A stretch of 64,000 bases of DNA from Inquilinus sp. KBS0705 (GCA_005938025.2 VCCI02000001.1:2046001-2110000); one strand, 5' to 3'. Shown: positions 23,021-33,742, counted from the stretch's first letter. Translations and numbers: made by a program. The notes: generated by a model not told the origin, from the sequence alone.

Positions 23021-24994
23021 ATGATTAGGAAAACTTTTTTAACTATTTGCGGCGCAGGTATGCTTTTATCGGCACAGGCGCAAACGCCCAGGGTTTATAC
23101 CATACAGGCCGATAAAATTAAAACACCTATACAAAAAACCATGTACGGTATCTTTTTTGAAGATATTAACCAGGGTGCCGATGGCGGTGTGTATGCCGAA
23201 TTAATAAAAAACCGTTCGTTTGAGTTTAACATGCCGATGATGGCCTGGGAAGAACATAAAAAAGATGGCGGTGATGGCAGGGTAGAAGTAATTAACCGCG
23301 CTACAGAAAGGCCCGAAAACGCTCACTTTATAAAAGCCTACGTAACATCGGAAACAGGATCATTCGGCCTTGAAAATGAAGGTTTTCGTGGCGGAACCGG
23401 TATTAAAGAAGGCGAGACATACAGCTTTTCGGTAATGGCCCGGCAAGGTGGCGAAGGCAACGTAAAGCTTAATATAGAATTGCATGGCGATAACGATGCC
23501 ATTATAGGTAAAGCCGAACTGAATGCCCCCGATAAGGAATGGAACCGTTACAGCGTAAAATTTACGGCATCTGCCACCGCTAAAAAAGCGAAGGTTTACG
23601 TTTGGCTAAGTGGCAAAGGCGTTATCGACATGGATATGATCTCGCTGTTTCCCGAACATACCTGGAAAAACCGCCCTGGAGGTTTGCGAGCCGACCTGGT
23701 GCAAAAACTTGCTGATATTAAACCGGGTTTCCTGCGCTTTCCGGGCGGATGTATTGTTGAAGGGCGCGAATTGAATACCCGCTATCAATGGAAAAAAAGT
23801 ATCGGCGATATTGATAACCGTACCAACATCATTAACCGCTGGAACACAGAATTTGCGCACCGCCCCGCGCCTGATTATTACCAAACCTTTGGCCTTGGCT
23901 TTATGGAGTATTTTATGACTGCCGAAGATATTGGCGCATCGCCGCTACCTATATTGAATTGCGGGATGGCCTGCGAGTTTAACACATCCGAAATGGTGCC
24001 CTTAGATAAGCTTGACCCTTATTTGCAGGATGCGCTTGATTTGATTGAATTTGCCAATGGCGATACAACTACCACCTGGGGTAAACTGCGTACCGACCTT
24101 GGCCACCCGGCTCCATTTAACCTGAAACTGATTGGTGTAGGTAACGAGCAATGGGGACCGCAATATATAGACAGGTGGAAGATATTTACCAAAGCCATAA
24201 AAGCTAAATACCCGGATGTAAAAATAGTATCGGCATTGGGCCCCTTTCCAAAAGGCCCGGAATTTGATTTATTGAATAAAACCTTCCGTAGCCTGGGCGC
24301 CGATATATTAGACGAGCATTATTATGCATCGCCAAAATGGTTTAGGGATAATGCACGCCGTTACGATAATTACGACCGCAAAGGGCCAAAAATATTTGCC
24401 GGCGAATATGCCGCGCAAAGCGTACAAACCGGCAGCCCCTTAAATAAAAATAACTGGGAATGCGCCCTTGCCGAAGCAGCCTTTATGACCGGCCTTGAGC
24501 GTAATGCCGATGTGGTAAACATGGCCTCATACGCACCGCTTTTTGCCCATGTAGACGGCTGGCAATGGACACCCGACTTGATCTGGTTTGATAACCTAAA
24601 AAGCTACGGAACGCCAAACTACTATGTACAGCAATTGTTCTCGTTATATAAAGGTACCGATGTAGTTCCCCTGATGCTGGGCAACAACTCGGTTGCCGGG
24701 CAGGATGGTTGTTATGCCACCGCCAGCCTGGATAAAAACACCAACGAGCTAATTATCAAATTTGTAAACACCGCTGCTACAGCGCAAAACGTAAGCTTTA
24801 AAATAAACGGCGGCAATTACCAGAAAAAAGCTGCCGTGATAACCCTGCACAGCGAAAAAGGCAGCGACGAAAACTCCCTTGATAACCCAACAGCAATAAG
24901 CCCGGTACAAAGCACCATGACGGTAAGTGAAAAATTGGTAAACGTTAATGTGGAGGCTAATACGTTTAAAATAATCAGGTTGAAGAATAAGTAG
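23021..24994 (+). CDS. GH51 alpha-L-arabinofuranosidase
   Basis: A 657-residue secreted glycosidase releasing terminal alpha-L-arabinofuranose from arabinan or arabinoxylan fragments. The start is ATG 23021, where the signal MIRKTFLTICGAGMLLSAQAQ begins. A carbohydrate-binding-module-like beta-sandwich (about 95-205, ETYSFSVMARQGGEGNVKL) precedes the catalytic barrel. The acid/base Glu is in GVGNEQWGPQ (about 375) and the nucleophile Glu in FAGEYAAQS (about 461). The C-terminal arabinofuranosidase beta-domain closes it. There is no SusC/D pair nearby, so it is not in a visible polysaccharide-utilisation locus. Confidence 0.92.
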   Translation: MIRKTFLTICGAGMLLSAQAQTPRVYTIQADKIKTPIQKTMYGIFFEDINQGADGGVYAELIKNRSFEFNMPMMAWEEHKKDGGDGRVEVINRATERPENAHFIKAYVTSETGSFGLENEGFRGGTGIKEGETYSFSVMARQGGEGNVKLNIELHGDNDAIIGKAELNAPDKEWNRYSVKFTASATAKKAKVYVWLSGKGVIDMDMISLFPEHTWKNRPGGLRADLVQKLADIKPGFLRFPGGCIVEGRELNTRYQWKKSIGDIDNRTNIINRWNTEFAHRPAPDYYQTFGLGFMEYFMTAEDIGASPLPILNCGMACEFNTSEMVPLDKLDPYLQDALDLIEFANGDTTTTWGKLRTDLGHPAPFNLKLIGVGNEQWGPQYIDRWKIFTKAIKAKYPDVKIVSALGPFPKGPEFDLLNKTFRSLGADILDEHYYASPKWFRDNARRYDNYDRKGPKIFAGEYAAQSVQTGSPLNKNNWECALAEAAFMTGLERNADVVNMASYAPLFAHVDGWQWTPDLIWFDNLKSYGTPNYYVQQLFSLYKGTDVVPLMLGNNSVAGQDGCYATASLDKNTNELIIKFVNTAATAQNVSFKINGGNYQKKAAVITLHSEKGSDENSLDNPTAISPVQSTMTVSEKLVNVNVEANTFKIIRLKNK

Positions 24995-25036
24995 AATTTC
25001 GGGGATGATAATATCAATTGTGCGATTCCCCTCTTT

Positions 25037-25088
25037 AAAGTAATGGCGCTAACTTTGAACTGATTGAAAATATTAGCGCCATTACTTT
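25037..25088. repeat. 16-bp perfect inverted repeat after the arabinofuranosidase gene
   Basis: AAAGTAATGGCGCTAA (25037-25052) and its exact complement (25073-25088) enclose 20 nt. Flanking CTC and GAG bases weakly extend the stem. There is no T-run, so it is unlikely to be a simple terminator; a repeat element or RNA-stabilising hairpin is as likely. Confidence 0.7.
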
Positions 25089-25131
25089 CGGGAGAGGAGA
25101 TACCTTCAAATTGACGGCATATTAATTCGAA

Positions 25132-25171
25132 ATCTGCACATCTTCCGCACATCTCTGCACATCTGTACATC
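25132..25171. repeat. CTGCACATCT word-repeat cluster
   Basis: Four near-copies of CTGCACATCT with CT/TT joins. It shares ATCTGCACATC with the cluster at 20551-20601 in the opposite orientation. Confidence 0.7.
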
Positions 25172-25268
25172 AAAAATATGGCATACCAAATGTGCGTTCG
25201 GTACAAAAACCAACTTTAGTTAATTTAAAGTTACTTTTTGGGCAATCGGTTCAAAAACCTTTAAATTA

Positions 25269-25297
25269 TTGTTTTTGAGGCCTTTTTGTTAGATTTG
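25269..25297 (+). promoter_or_regulatory. promoter of lat: TTG, 18 nt, TAGATTTG
   Basis: A -33 TTG (25269-25271) and an exact -7 box TAGATTTG (25290-25297) with 18-nt spacing, the best full promoter in the window. The -7 box overlaps an upstream in-frame TTG codon, which argues that translation starts at the later ATG 25322. Confidence 0.65.
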
Positions 25298-25321
25298 GTG
25301 CATACTAAATTAGAACCATTT

Positions 25322-26653
25322 ATGAGCACTACGCCGGTAACCCCACAAAACGTTCAGGCCACTTTAAGCAAACATATCCTGGCAGACGGTTTCGATCTGA
25401 CCTTTGATATGGAGAAAAGCCAGGGCGTTCATATCTACGATTCGAAATACAACGCTACCCTGCTTGATTTTTTTACCTGCTTTGCATCGGTGCCATTAGG
25501 TTATAATCACCCCAAAATGCTAAATGATGAGGTTTTCAAAAAAAACCTGATGCTGGCGGCATTAACCAACCCATCCAACTCCGACATTTATACCGAGCAA
25601 TACGCCCAGTTTGTTGATACGTTTGCCCGTGTAGGCATACCCGATTACCTGCCCCACGCCTTTTTTATTGCAGGCGGCAGCCTGGCTATAGAAAACGCGC
25701 TAAAAGTAGCCATGGACTGGAAAGTGCAAAAAAACTTTGCCAAAGGCATTACAGCCGAAAAGGGCTTTAAAGTGATACACTTTGAGCACGCTTTTCATGG
25801 CCGCTCGGGCTATACCTTAAGCTTAACAAATACACAGCCGGTTAAAACCAAATGGTTTGCCAAGTTTGATTGGCCAAGGGTATCGGTACCAGAGATACAC
25901 TTCCCGCTTACTGAAGCCAATATGAACGACCTGCTAATGCGCGAGGCCCGTTCTATAGCCCAAATAAAACAAGCTTTTGCAGATAATAAGGATGATGTAT
26001 GCGCTATTATTATAGAGCCTATACAATCGGAAGGTGGTGATAAGCACGTGCGCCGCGAGTTTTTAGAGCAGCTGCGCCTGCTTGCCGACGAGAATGAAGC
26101 CATGTTGATATACGACGAGGTGCAAACCGGCGTTGGCCTTAGCGGTAAGTTTTGGTGCCACCAGCATTTTGGCGAAAAGGCAAGGCCGGATATTTTGGCC
26201 TTTGGTAAAAAAATGCAGGTTTGCGGCATACTGGTAGGCAACAAGGTAGACGAGGTAGAAAACAATGTGTTTAAAGTATCGTCGCGCATCAACTCTACCT
26301 GGGGTGGTAGCCTGGTAGATATGGTAAGGTCGGCCAAGATAATGGAGATCATAGAAGAGGACCATCTTTGCGAAAAAGCCGCTAAAACCGGCGAATATCT
26401 GCAAAACAGGCTAAAGGCTGTTGCTGCCAAAAACGACAAAGTGAGCAACGTGCGCGGTAAGGGTTTAATAACCGCCTTTGATTTCCCTACTACAGCAATG
26501 CGCAATAAGTTTATAAGTATGGGGCTGCAAAATAATATTATGTACCTGGGCTGCGGCGATCAAAGCATCCGTTTTAGGCCCGCACTTATTATGGAAGAGC
26601 ATCATATTGATGAAGGAATAAACATGCTCGAAAAAATATTGCCTAATCTTTAA
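25322..26653 (+). CDS. lat: L-lysine 6-transaminase
   Basis: A 443-residue class III PLP aminotransferase matching lysine epsilon-transaminases, which move the 6-amino group of L-lysine to 2-oxoglutarate. Motifs are FAGGSLAIENALKVAMDWK-like IAGGSLAIENALK (about 118), the Asp-containing LIYDEVQTGVGLSGKFW (about 265) and the PLP Lys in ILAFGKKMQVCG (about 295). The start at ATG 25322 is chosen because the promoter box covers the upstream TTG. The product (allysine/piperideine carboxylate) could feed lysine breakdown or pipecolate; no partner genes adjoin. Confidence 0.88.
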   Translation: MSTTPVTPQNVQATLSKHILADGFDLTFDMEKSQGVHIYDSKYNATLLDFFTCFASVPLGYNHPKMLNDEVFKKNLMLAALTNPSNSDIYTEQYAQFVDTFARVGIPDYLPHAFFIAGGSLAIENALKVAMDWKVQKNFAKGITAEKGFKVIHFEHAFHGRSGYTLSLTNTQPVKTKWFAKFDWPRVSVPEIHFPLTEANMNDLLMREARSIAQIKQAFADNKDDVCAIIIEPIQSEGGDKHVRREFLEQLRLLADENEAMLIYDEVQTGVGLSGKFWCHQHFGEKARPDILAFGKKMQVCGILVGNKVDEVENNVFKVSSRINSTWGGSLVDMVRSAKIMEIIEEDHLCEKAAKTGEYLQNRLKAVAAKNDKVSNVRGKGLITAFDFPTTAMRNKFISMGLQNNIMYLGCGDQSIRFRPALIMEEHHIDEGINMLEKILPNL

Positions 26654-26698
26654 AATTGACGTTCATTTAATAATTAAAATGTAATAATATTGCTACAG

Positions 26699-26733
26699 GC
26701 ACCTGTTTAAAATAAACAGGTGCTTTTTTTATT
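26699..26733 (+). terminator. rho-independent terminator of lat
   Basis: Perfect 11-bp stem GCACCTGTTTA / TAAACAGGTGC with an AAA loop, followed by a run of T residues. Confidence 0.88.
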
Positions 26734-26878
26734 TATAAAAATACTATAATCGCAACTTTACGTTATTATAATATATTAAGTTATAGATGTAGCAAATACC
26801 ACACGTAACATTGCATATACCCTAAGTATGTTTTGTTGCCAAACTATAATTATATAAAAACACGGATACCAAAAAAGA

Positions 26879-27328
26879 ATGAACAGACAAATTGAAAAAT
26901 TGAAAAAACAACTTTCAGAGATTGCTGAAGTTGTAAATTCTTTCCAGTCTGAAGCTGTGCAAGTTAGAGTTGTTGACAGGCTTTTAGACGAGATTATGGA
27001 AGTTGAGAAGGTGGATACGGAAGGATCTGATATTTTCAATAAACGAGGCCGCAAAAACGGTTCGGAAATGGGAAGCAGCGAAAGCAGGGAATCAATACCG
27101 GGGCGTAAAAAGCCCGGTGCTACCAAGGTTTTAAACCAACTGCTAAACAGCGATTATTTTAAGACACCGCACTCTATATCATCCATAGCCGAGTACTGCA
27201 AAGAAAAATTCGACTCTGATTTTAAAACTTCAGAGCTATCGGGCATTTTGCTAAAACTGGCAAAAGAAAACAGGCTAAAGCGCGAAAGAAGTAACGAGAA
27301 CAACCGCTTCGAATACGTTGGGGTTTAA
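26879..27328 (+). CDS. conserved-looking hypothetical protein with winged-helix-like C-terminus
   Basis: A 149-residue soluble protein. The N-terminal 45 residues are a charged coiled-coil helix (KLKKQLSEIAEVVNSFQSE). A basic, disordered linker with SIPGRKKPGATK follows (about 75-85). The C-terminal 65 residues (VLNQLLNSDYFKTPHSISSI...SELSGILLKLAKENRLKRE) look like a small winged helix. A DNA- or nucleoid-associated role is inferred from these features; I do not recognise a named family. An excellent terminator follows at once. Confidence 0.7.
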   Translation: MNRQIEKLKKQLSEIAEVVNSFQSEAVQVRVVDRLLDEIMEVEKVDTEGSDIFNKRGRKNGSEMGSSESRESIPGRKKPGATKVLNQLLNSDYFKTPHSISSIAEYCKEKFDSDFKTSELSGILLKLAKENRLKRERSNENNRFEYVGV

Positions 27329-27365
27329 AACAAAAAGGCCGCTTGAATTGAGCGGCCTTTTTGTT
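27329..27365 (+). terminator. 15-bp-stem terminator after the winged-helix-like gene
   Basis: AACAAAAAGGCCGCT pairs perfectly with AGCGGCCTTTTTGTT around a 7-nt loop. It starts on the stop codon's last base and has flanking A and T tracts, so it can act in both directions. The following 200 bp (27366-27566) is AT-rich with AACGAAT-like words and no gene. Confidence 0.9.
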
Positions 27366-27566
27366 ATTAAGTGTTTTATCCGGCGTCAAACAAAAGTGTC
27401 AAAACGGCAGGTGGATTTGGCGATAGTTAAAATTTATGTAGGAATTGTCAAATATTATTCTATATTAGTTAACAGGCGCGGAACAATTAAAACGAATTAA
27501 AACGAAAAATAACGAATAATTCGCAAAAATATGGAATAGTTTATAGCGGAACCTGTAATAGCACTT

Positions 27567-28289
27567 CTACAACAGGTGGAACAAATTATCTACTCCTAAA
27601 ATCTTCCGCGAGGTAAAACCTTCACCATATTTTACGTTGATGCTTTTGCCGAATTCGCGCGCACGGCCCTCTACCACCTGTATAAATTCCGGCGATGAGA
27701 TGTAGGTTTGCGGCTCGTCCGGGTTCCAATCGGGGTTATGAAACTGCGATCCGAAAGCATAAACACTCTCTACTTTTTTGTCCCAATAATCGGTTATATC
27801 TACAATAATATCAGGCTCTATATACCTATCTTGTATAAAATGCAGCACCTGTTTTGGGCGCCATTCAGTTTGTAACTCATTGTTATCCAATGTCTCTATC
27901 CGACGCAAGCCAGATAGGAAAGCCGAGGTTTCAACCAATTCGCTTGCCCGGCCATGGTCGGGGTGGCGGTCGTGATAGGCGTTGGTTATCACAATTTCGG
28001 GTTGATATTTACGTATGGCAGCAATCACTTTTAGCTGGTATTCTTTGGTGTTTTCAAAGAAACCATCGGGCAGTTCCAGGTTCTCGCGCACATGTACACC
28101 CAGTATCTCGGCAGATCGGGCAGCTTCTTTATCGCGTATTTCGGCGGTACCACGGGTGCCTAACTCGCCCCGGGTAAGGTCGGCAATACCCACCTTATGG
28201 CCCATGGCTATATGCTTTAACAAAACACCCGCGCAGCCCAGTTCGGCATCATCGGGGTGCACTGGCAAAACTAAAATATCTAATTTCAT
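27567..28289 (-). CDS. bshB1: bacillithiol biosynthesis deacetylase BshB1
   Basis: A 240-residue zinc-dependent LmbE-like deacetylase that removes the acetyl group from GlcNAc-malate in bacillithiol synthesis. The Zn motif HPDDAELG is at residues 10-17, and HDRHPDHG (about 105-112) gives the third ligand. TRGELGTRGT and SGLRRIETLD match BshB1 rather than general LmbE proteins. The organism therefore probably uses bacillithiol as its low-molecular-weight thiol. It sits 9 bp after the glutathione-peroxidase-like gene, fitting a thiol-redox operon. Confidence 0.92.
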   Translation of the reverse strand: MKLDILVLPVHPDDAELGCAGVLLKHIAMGHKVGIADLTRGELGTRGTAEIRDKEAARSAEILGVHVRENLELPDGFFENTKEYQLKVIAAIRKYQPEIVITNAYHDRHPDHGRASELVETSAFLSGLRRIETLDNNELQTEWRPKQVLHFIQDRYIEPDIIVDITDYWDKKVESVYAFGSQFHNPDWNPDEPQTYISSPEFIQVVEGRAREFGKSINVKYGEGFTSRKILGVDNLFHLL

Positions 28290-28298
28290 AAATATAAA

Positions 28299-28802
28299 CT
28301 ATTGATTATCAGAAGCAAGCAAGCGCTGTATCTTCTTTCGTATTTTGGATGATGTAGGCTTGGTAAAGGGGTAAAAAAAGTCGGCTACCTTGCCATTTTT
28401 GTCTATTAGGTACTTATGAAAGTTCCATCGGGGGGTCGAGTTAAGCACCCCGTTCTCTTTTTTATCTATCAAAAATTTGTAAAGCGGGTGGGCATAAGGG
28501 CCGCGTACACGTATCTTATCAAATACAGGGTAATTGCTGCCATTATCTGTACAAAAAATTCCAATTGCTTGTCCGTCAAGCGGTTCCTGCCCACCAAAAT
28601 CATTTGATGGGAAGGCCAGTATCTCAAAATCCTGGTCAGCAAACTCTGTTTTAAGGTCGGCAAGGTCTTTTAGCTGGGGGGTAAACCCACATTGCGATGC
28701 GGTGTTTACTATTAATAAAACCTTGTTTTTATAGTCAGCCAGGCTGATGGTGTCGCCGTCGAGTTTGTCAACATTAAAGCGATAAATACTTCTATCGTCC
28801 AT
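28299..28802 (-). CDS. glutathione-peroxidase-family thiol peroxidase
   Basis: A 167-residue thioredoxin-fold peroxidase. The peroxidatic Cys is in NTASQCGFTPQLKDL (about 36-50) and the conserved Gln and Trp are in FPSNDFGGQEP and PRWNFHKYL. It has Cys rather than selenocysteine, and such bacterial members usually take electrons from thioredoxin. The ATG at 28802 is preferred; a TTG two codons upstream would overlap the DUF4294 stop. It lies between DUF4294 and bshB1 in one minus-strand run. Confidence 0.9.
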   Translation of the reverse strand: MDDRSIYRFNVDKLDGDTISLADYKNKVLLIVNTASQCGFTPQLKDLADLKTEFADQDFEILAFPSNDFGGQEPLDGQAIGIFCTDNGSNYPVFDKIRVRGPYAHPLYKFLIDKKENGVLNSTPRWNFHKYLIDKNGKVADFFYPFTKPTSSKIRKKIQRLLASDNQ

Positions 28803-28804
28803 TA

Positions 28805-29422
28805 TCAATTATAATTGGAACTATAACCTGCATCCTGCAGGATAGTTTCAATATCGCGCTGTTCATTGCGGTCGTATGTTTCTTTAAGATTGTGCCCAAA
28901 TAAACCGGCAACTGATTGAAATACAAAGGCTTTAAAACCACCCTTTAACTCTTTCACCATCGAATAGGTAGTAACATCCGTTTCGCGGCTGATGAGTTTG
29001 ATCAAAATCTCGCCCTGAGTAATGGTAAGGTTTTTAACCTCTTTATTAAAAATGGTCTTTATCTCGGTTTCGCAACCTTTTATCAGTTCCTTTTGTTTCT
29101 TCTTATCGCCGGTAAGGGCAAGGTCGCGCTGTAATTTGGTATAGCGCTGAGCAGCGAATTTTGCATAAGGCAATACCTTTAATACATTGTAACGCAATCG
29201 GTTAAAGTTGGCCCTATCCTGCGCCGATGCAAATATGCGGCTATCGCGAATAGTGATCTCATGTAAAACTATCCAGGGTACCAACTCGCCGTCTAACTTT
29301 GTCATGTAAGTTTTTACGGTATCATTTTTGCCTAATATAACTGGTTTTGCAGGCTGTTCGTCCTGGGCTTTGGCCACAGTTAATACACAACAAAACAAAA
29401 CTATAGAAACAATAAATTTCAT
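28805..29422 (-). CDS. DUF4294 family exported protein
   Basis: A 205-residue protein with a Sec signal (MKFIVSIVLFCCVLTVAKA) and the DUF4294 core: DGELVPWIVLHEITI (about 45-59), then FNRLRYNVLKVLPYAKFAAQRY (about 73-94), and ILIKLISRETDVTTYSMVKELKGGFKAFVFQSVAGLFG (split motif, about 145-183). The family is restricted to Bacteroidota and its function is unknown. It is the first gene of a DUF4294-peroxidase-bshB1 run with its own promoter box. Confidence 0.85.
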   Translation of the reverse strand: MKFIVSIVLFCCVLTVAKAQDEQPAKPVILGKNDTVKTYMTKLDGELVPWIVLHEITIRDSRIFASAQDRANFNRLRYNVLKVLPYAKFAAQRYTKLQRDLALTGDKKKQKELIKGCETEIKTIFNKEVKNLTITQGEILIKLISRETDVTTYSMVKELKGGFKAFVFQSVAGLFGHNLKETYDRNEQRDIETILQDAGYSSNYN

Positions 29423-29436
29423 ATTTTTACTTGATA

Positions 29437-29444
29437 CAAAATTA
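29437..29444 (-). promoter_or_regulatory. -7 box TAATTTTG of the DUF4294 run
   Basis: Exact TAnnTTTG match on the minus strand ending 14 nt before the ATG at 29422. Confidence 0.6.
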
Positions 29445-29531
29445 ACGCATTTTATTTTGTTATTTTATAATAACCTGCAATAATAAATTTTCTTGCAGGT
29501 TTATGATAGTACGTACAACACACGCTGATAC

Positions 29532-31754
29532 ATGAAAGATTTAGTGATTGACCTGGAAGCCGAGAAGAACGAGATACTAAAAAGATATCGGGCGTTATTG
29601 CGTGCCAGCAAATCTACCTTGCAAAAAGGCGATAAACGCATGATACGCAAGGCTTTTGATATGGCGCTGGAAAGCCACAAAGATATGCGCCGCAAAAGCG
29701 GCGAGCCTTATATATACCACCCTATTGCCGTTGCCCAAATAGCTGCCGAAGAAATTGGCCTGGGTACTACTTCAATTGTATGTGCCCTACTGCACGATGT
29801 TGTTGAGGATACTGATGTTACGCTGGAAGATATTGAGATGGAATTTGGCAAAAAAGTTGCCAAAATAATTGACGGTTTAACCAAAATATCCGGCGTATTT
29901 GATACCAATAGCTCGTTACAGGCCGAAAACTTTCGTAAAATGCTGCTTACCCTTGCCGATGATGTAAGGGTGATACTGATAAAACTGGCCGACAGGCTGC
30001 ACAACATGCGTACAATGGAGTTTATGCCGCGCGATAAGCAGCTTAAACTATCGTCAGAAACGGTGTATCTGTATGCGCCGCTGGCGCACCGCCTGGGTTT
30101 ATACGCCATAAAATCTGAGCTGGAAGACCTGTCTATGAAGTACATGGAGCGCGAAACCTACTCGTTCATCAAAAAAAAGCTGAACGAAAAAAAGGCCGAA
30201 CGCGAGAAGTTTATTCATGATTTTATAGAGCCGGTAAAAAAAATGATGGAGGGTCAGGATCTGCATGCCGATATATTCGGCAGGCCAAAATCTATCCACT
30301 CTATATGGAACAAGATGAAGAAAAAGTCGATACCCTTTGAGGAGGTGTACGATCTTTTTGCTATCCGGATTATATTAGACAGCACGCCGGAGAACGAAAA
30401 AGCCGACTGCTGGAAAGCCTATTCGATAGTAACCGACCAGTACAGGCCAAACCCCGACAGGCTACGCGATTGGATATCATCGCCCAAGGCCAATGGTTAC
30501 GAATCGTTACATACCACGGTAATGGGCCCGCGCGGCCAATGGGTTGAGGTGCAGATACGCACCAAACGCATGAATGAGATCGCCGAAAAAGGCTTTGCCG
30601 CACACTGGAAATACAAAGAATCGTCTACCGATAGCGGGCTCGACCTTTGGGTGCAAAAAGTACGGGATATGCTTAAAAACCCCGATTCTAACGCGCTCGA
30701 CTTCCTGGATGATTTTAAAATGAACCTGTTTAGCGATGAGATATTCATTTTTACGCCAAAAGGCGCGCTGATACAGTTACCATTAAATGCCACTGCGCTT
30801 GATTTTGCTTTTGAGATACATACCGATGTAGGCGCAAGCTGTATTGGTGCCAAAGTAAACCACAAACTGGTACCGCTAAGCTATAAGCTGCAAAACGGCG
30901 ACCAGGTAGAAATAATTACCTCGAGCAAGCAAAGCCCTAAAGAAGATTGGCTAAACTTTGTGGTAACCGCTAAGGCAAAAGCCAAAATTAAATCGGCCTT
31001 AAAAGAAGAAAAACGCAAGGTTGCCGAGGATGGTAAAGAAATACTTGAACGGAAACTGAAATCGTTAAAGATCACTTATAACTCCGAAAACATACATAAG
31101 CTTAGCTATTTCTTTAAGCTACCATCAACCCAGGACTTGTTTTACAACGTGGCTAAGGGCCTGCTTGATATGAAGGACCTGAAGGAATACCAGGCTTCGG
31201 AGAAAGTAATTGAGAACAAACCGCAGGACAAAATAGAGAACGAGCAGCTGCAAAGCCTTGTACGCAATATAAAAACCAAAGACAGTGATGTTTTGCTTTT
31301 TGGCGAGGACCTGCAAAAAATTGATTACAAGCTGGCTAACTGCTGCAACCCTATCCCCGGTGATGATGTATTTGGTTTTGTAACCGTTAGCGATGGCATA
31401 AAAATACACCGCACCAACTGCCCTAACGCTGCAAAGCTTATGGCTAATTATGGCTACCGTATTGTAAAGGCCCGTTGGACCAACCAACAGGAACTAGCCT
31501 TTTTAACCGGCCTGCGCATTACCGGTATTGACGATGTTGGTTTAATAAATAAGCTTACCACCGTTATTTCGCAGGATTTTAAGGTGAATATCCGCTCAAT
31601 TACAGTTGATAGCGATAACGGCATTTTTGAAGGATCGCTTATGGTGTATGTTAATGATACTGAGCACCTTGAAAACCTGATAAAAAATCTAAAACTGGTA
31701 AAAGGCATCACCGGCGTTACCCGTTTTGATTCGGCTATCGAGAAGGCGTCGTAA
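29532..31754 (+). CDS. rsh: bifunctional (p)ppGpp synthetase/hydrolase (Rel/SpoT)
   Basis: A 740-residue RelA/SpoT homologue making and degrading (p)ppGpp. The HD hydrolase domain contains CALLHDVVEDTDVT (about 84-97), so hydrolysis is expected to work. The synthetase domain contains GYESLHTTVMGPRG (about 322-335). TGS (IFIFTPKGALIQLP, about 405) and C-terminal ACT domains (about 665-735) follow, with the Cys pair NCCNPIPGDD in between. It is divergent from the DUF4294 run. Confidence 0.95.
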   Translation: MKDLVIDLEAEKNEILKRYRALLRASKSTLQKGDKRMIRKAFDMALESHKDMRRKSGEPYIYHPIAVAQIAAEEIGLGTTSIVCALLHDVVEDTDVTLEDIEMEFGKKVAKIIDGLTKISGVFDTNSSLQAENFRKMLLTLADDVRVILIKLADRLHNMRTMEFMPRDKQLKLSSETVYLYAPLAHRLGLYAIKSELEDLSMKYMERETYSFIKKKLNEKKAEREKFIHDFIEPVKKMMEGQDLHADIFGRPKSIHSIWNKMKKKSIPFEEVYDLFAIRIILDSTPENEKADCWKAYSIVTDQYRPNPDRLRDWISSPKANGYESLHTTVMGPRGQWVEVQIRTKRMNEIAEKGFAAHWKYKESSTDSGLDLWVQKVRDMLKNPDSNALDFLDDFKMNLFSDEIFIFTPKGALIQLPLNATALDFAFEIHTDVGASCIGAKVNHKLVPLSYKLQNGDQVEIITSSKQSPKEDWLNFVVTAKAKAKIKSALKEEKRKVAEDGKEILERKLKSLKITYNSENIHKLSYFFKLPSTQDLFYNVAKGLLDMKDLKEYQASEKVIENKPQDKIENEQLQSLVRNIKTKDSDVLLFGEDLQKIDYKLANCCNPIPGDDVFGFVTVSDGIKIHRTNCPNAAKLMANYGYRIVKARWTNQQELAFLTGLRITGIDDVGLINKLTTVISQDFKVNIRSITVDSDNGIFEGSLMVYVNDTEHLENLIKNLKLVKGITGVTRFDSAIEKAS

Positions 31755-31853
31755 GCGAAATGAATGCTTAATTAAGCTGATATGGTGAGGGGTTATTGTG
31801 AAAAATGAACATAATCAAACAATAAACCTGAACAACTAACTAAAAAAAATTAA

Positions 31854-31861
31854 TACCTTTG
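31854..31861 (+). promoter_or_regulatory. -7 box TACCTTTG of fur-purA
   Basis: Exact TAnnTTTG match ending 16 nt before the fur ATG at 31878. Confidence 0.6.
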
Positions 31862-31877
31862 GTGGTAATTCAATTTT

Positions 31878-32348
31878 ATGCCTGTACAGGAAACCATTGC
31901 ATTGGTAAAAAAGATTTTTGAGGCCTACCTCGAAAACAAAAGCCTGAGGAAGACCCCTGAGCGTTTTGCCATACTTGAAGAAATATATTCAAGAAGCGAT
32001 CATTTTGATGTGGAATCGTTATACATCCACATGAAGAATAAGAAATACCGCGTAAGCCGCGCTACGGTTTACAACACCCTCGAACTTTTAGTATCGTGCG
32101 ATTTGGTAACCAAACACCAGTTTGGCAAAAACATGGCCCAGTTCGAAAAATCATACGGCTATAAACAGCACGACCACATTATTTGCATTGATTGCGGTAA
32201 AGTAGTTGAGTTTTGTGACCCGCGAATACAGCAGATACAAAGTATGATGGGCGATATTTTAAAATTCGAAATAAAGCACCACTCGTTAAACCTGTATGGT
32301 AACTGCACCAAACTACGAGAGGGTTTCTGCGATAGAAAGGTATCGTAA
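31878..32348 (+). CDS. fur: Fur-family metal-responsive repressor
   Basis: A 156-residue Fur/Zur/PerR-type regulator. The N-terminal winged helix contains [20 protein letters not shown] (about 55-74). The dimerisation domain has [18 protein letters not shown], with CxxC structural Zn ligands, and a second Cys pair in [11 protein letters not shown] near the C-terminus. Whether it senses Fe, Zn or peroxide cannot be decided from sequence alone. It is 53 bp upstream of purA on the same strand, so the two are probably cotranscribed. Confidence 0.88.
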   Translation: MPVQETIALVKKIFEAYLENKSLRKTPERFAILEEIYSRSDHFDVESLYIHMKNKKYRVSRATVYNTLELLVSCDLVTKHQFGKNMAQFEKSYGYKQHDHIICIDCGKVVEFCDPRIQQIQSMMGDILKFEIKHHSLNLYGNCTKLREGFCDRKVS

Positions 32349-32374
32349 TTAATAACCACCAAAAATCATTTTAA

Positions 32375-33679
<1,305 letters not shown>

Positions 33680-33702
33680 TGTAATACTGATATCAAACTA
33701 TA

Positions 33703-33731
33703 AAAAGGCTCCGATAATACAGGGCCTTTTG
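33703..33731 (+). terminator. terminator of purA
   Basis: AAAAGGC / GCCTTTT stem around a 14-nt loop, with a short T-tract. The pabB promoter box follows within 12 nt. Confidence 0.6.
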
Positions 33732-33742
33732 TATTTAAAAGC

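Noticed and set aside
25810-26505. 231-residue frame on the minus strand inside lat
   Set aside because: It lies wholly within a well-supported aminotransferase gene and its translation is Ser/Leu-rich with no domain; it is a shadow frame.
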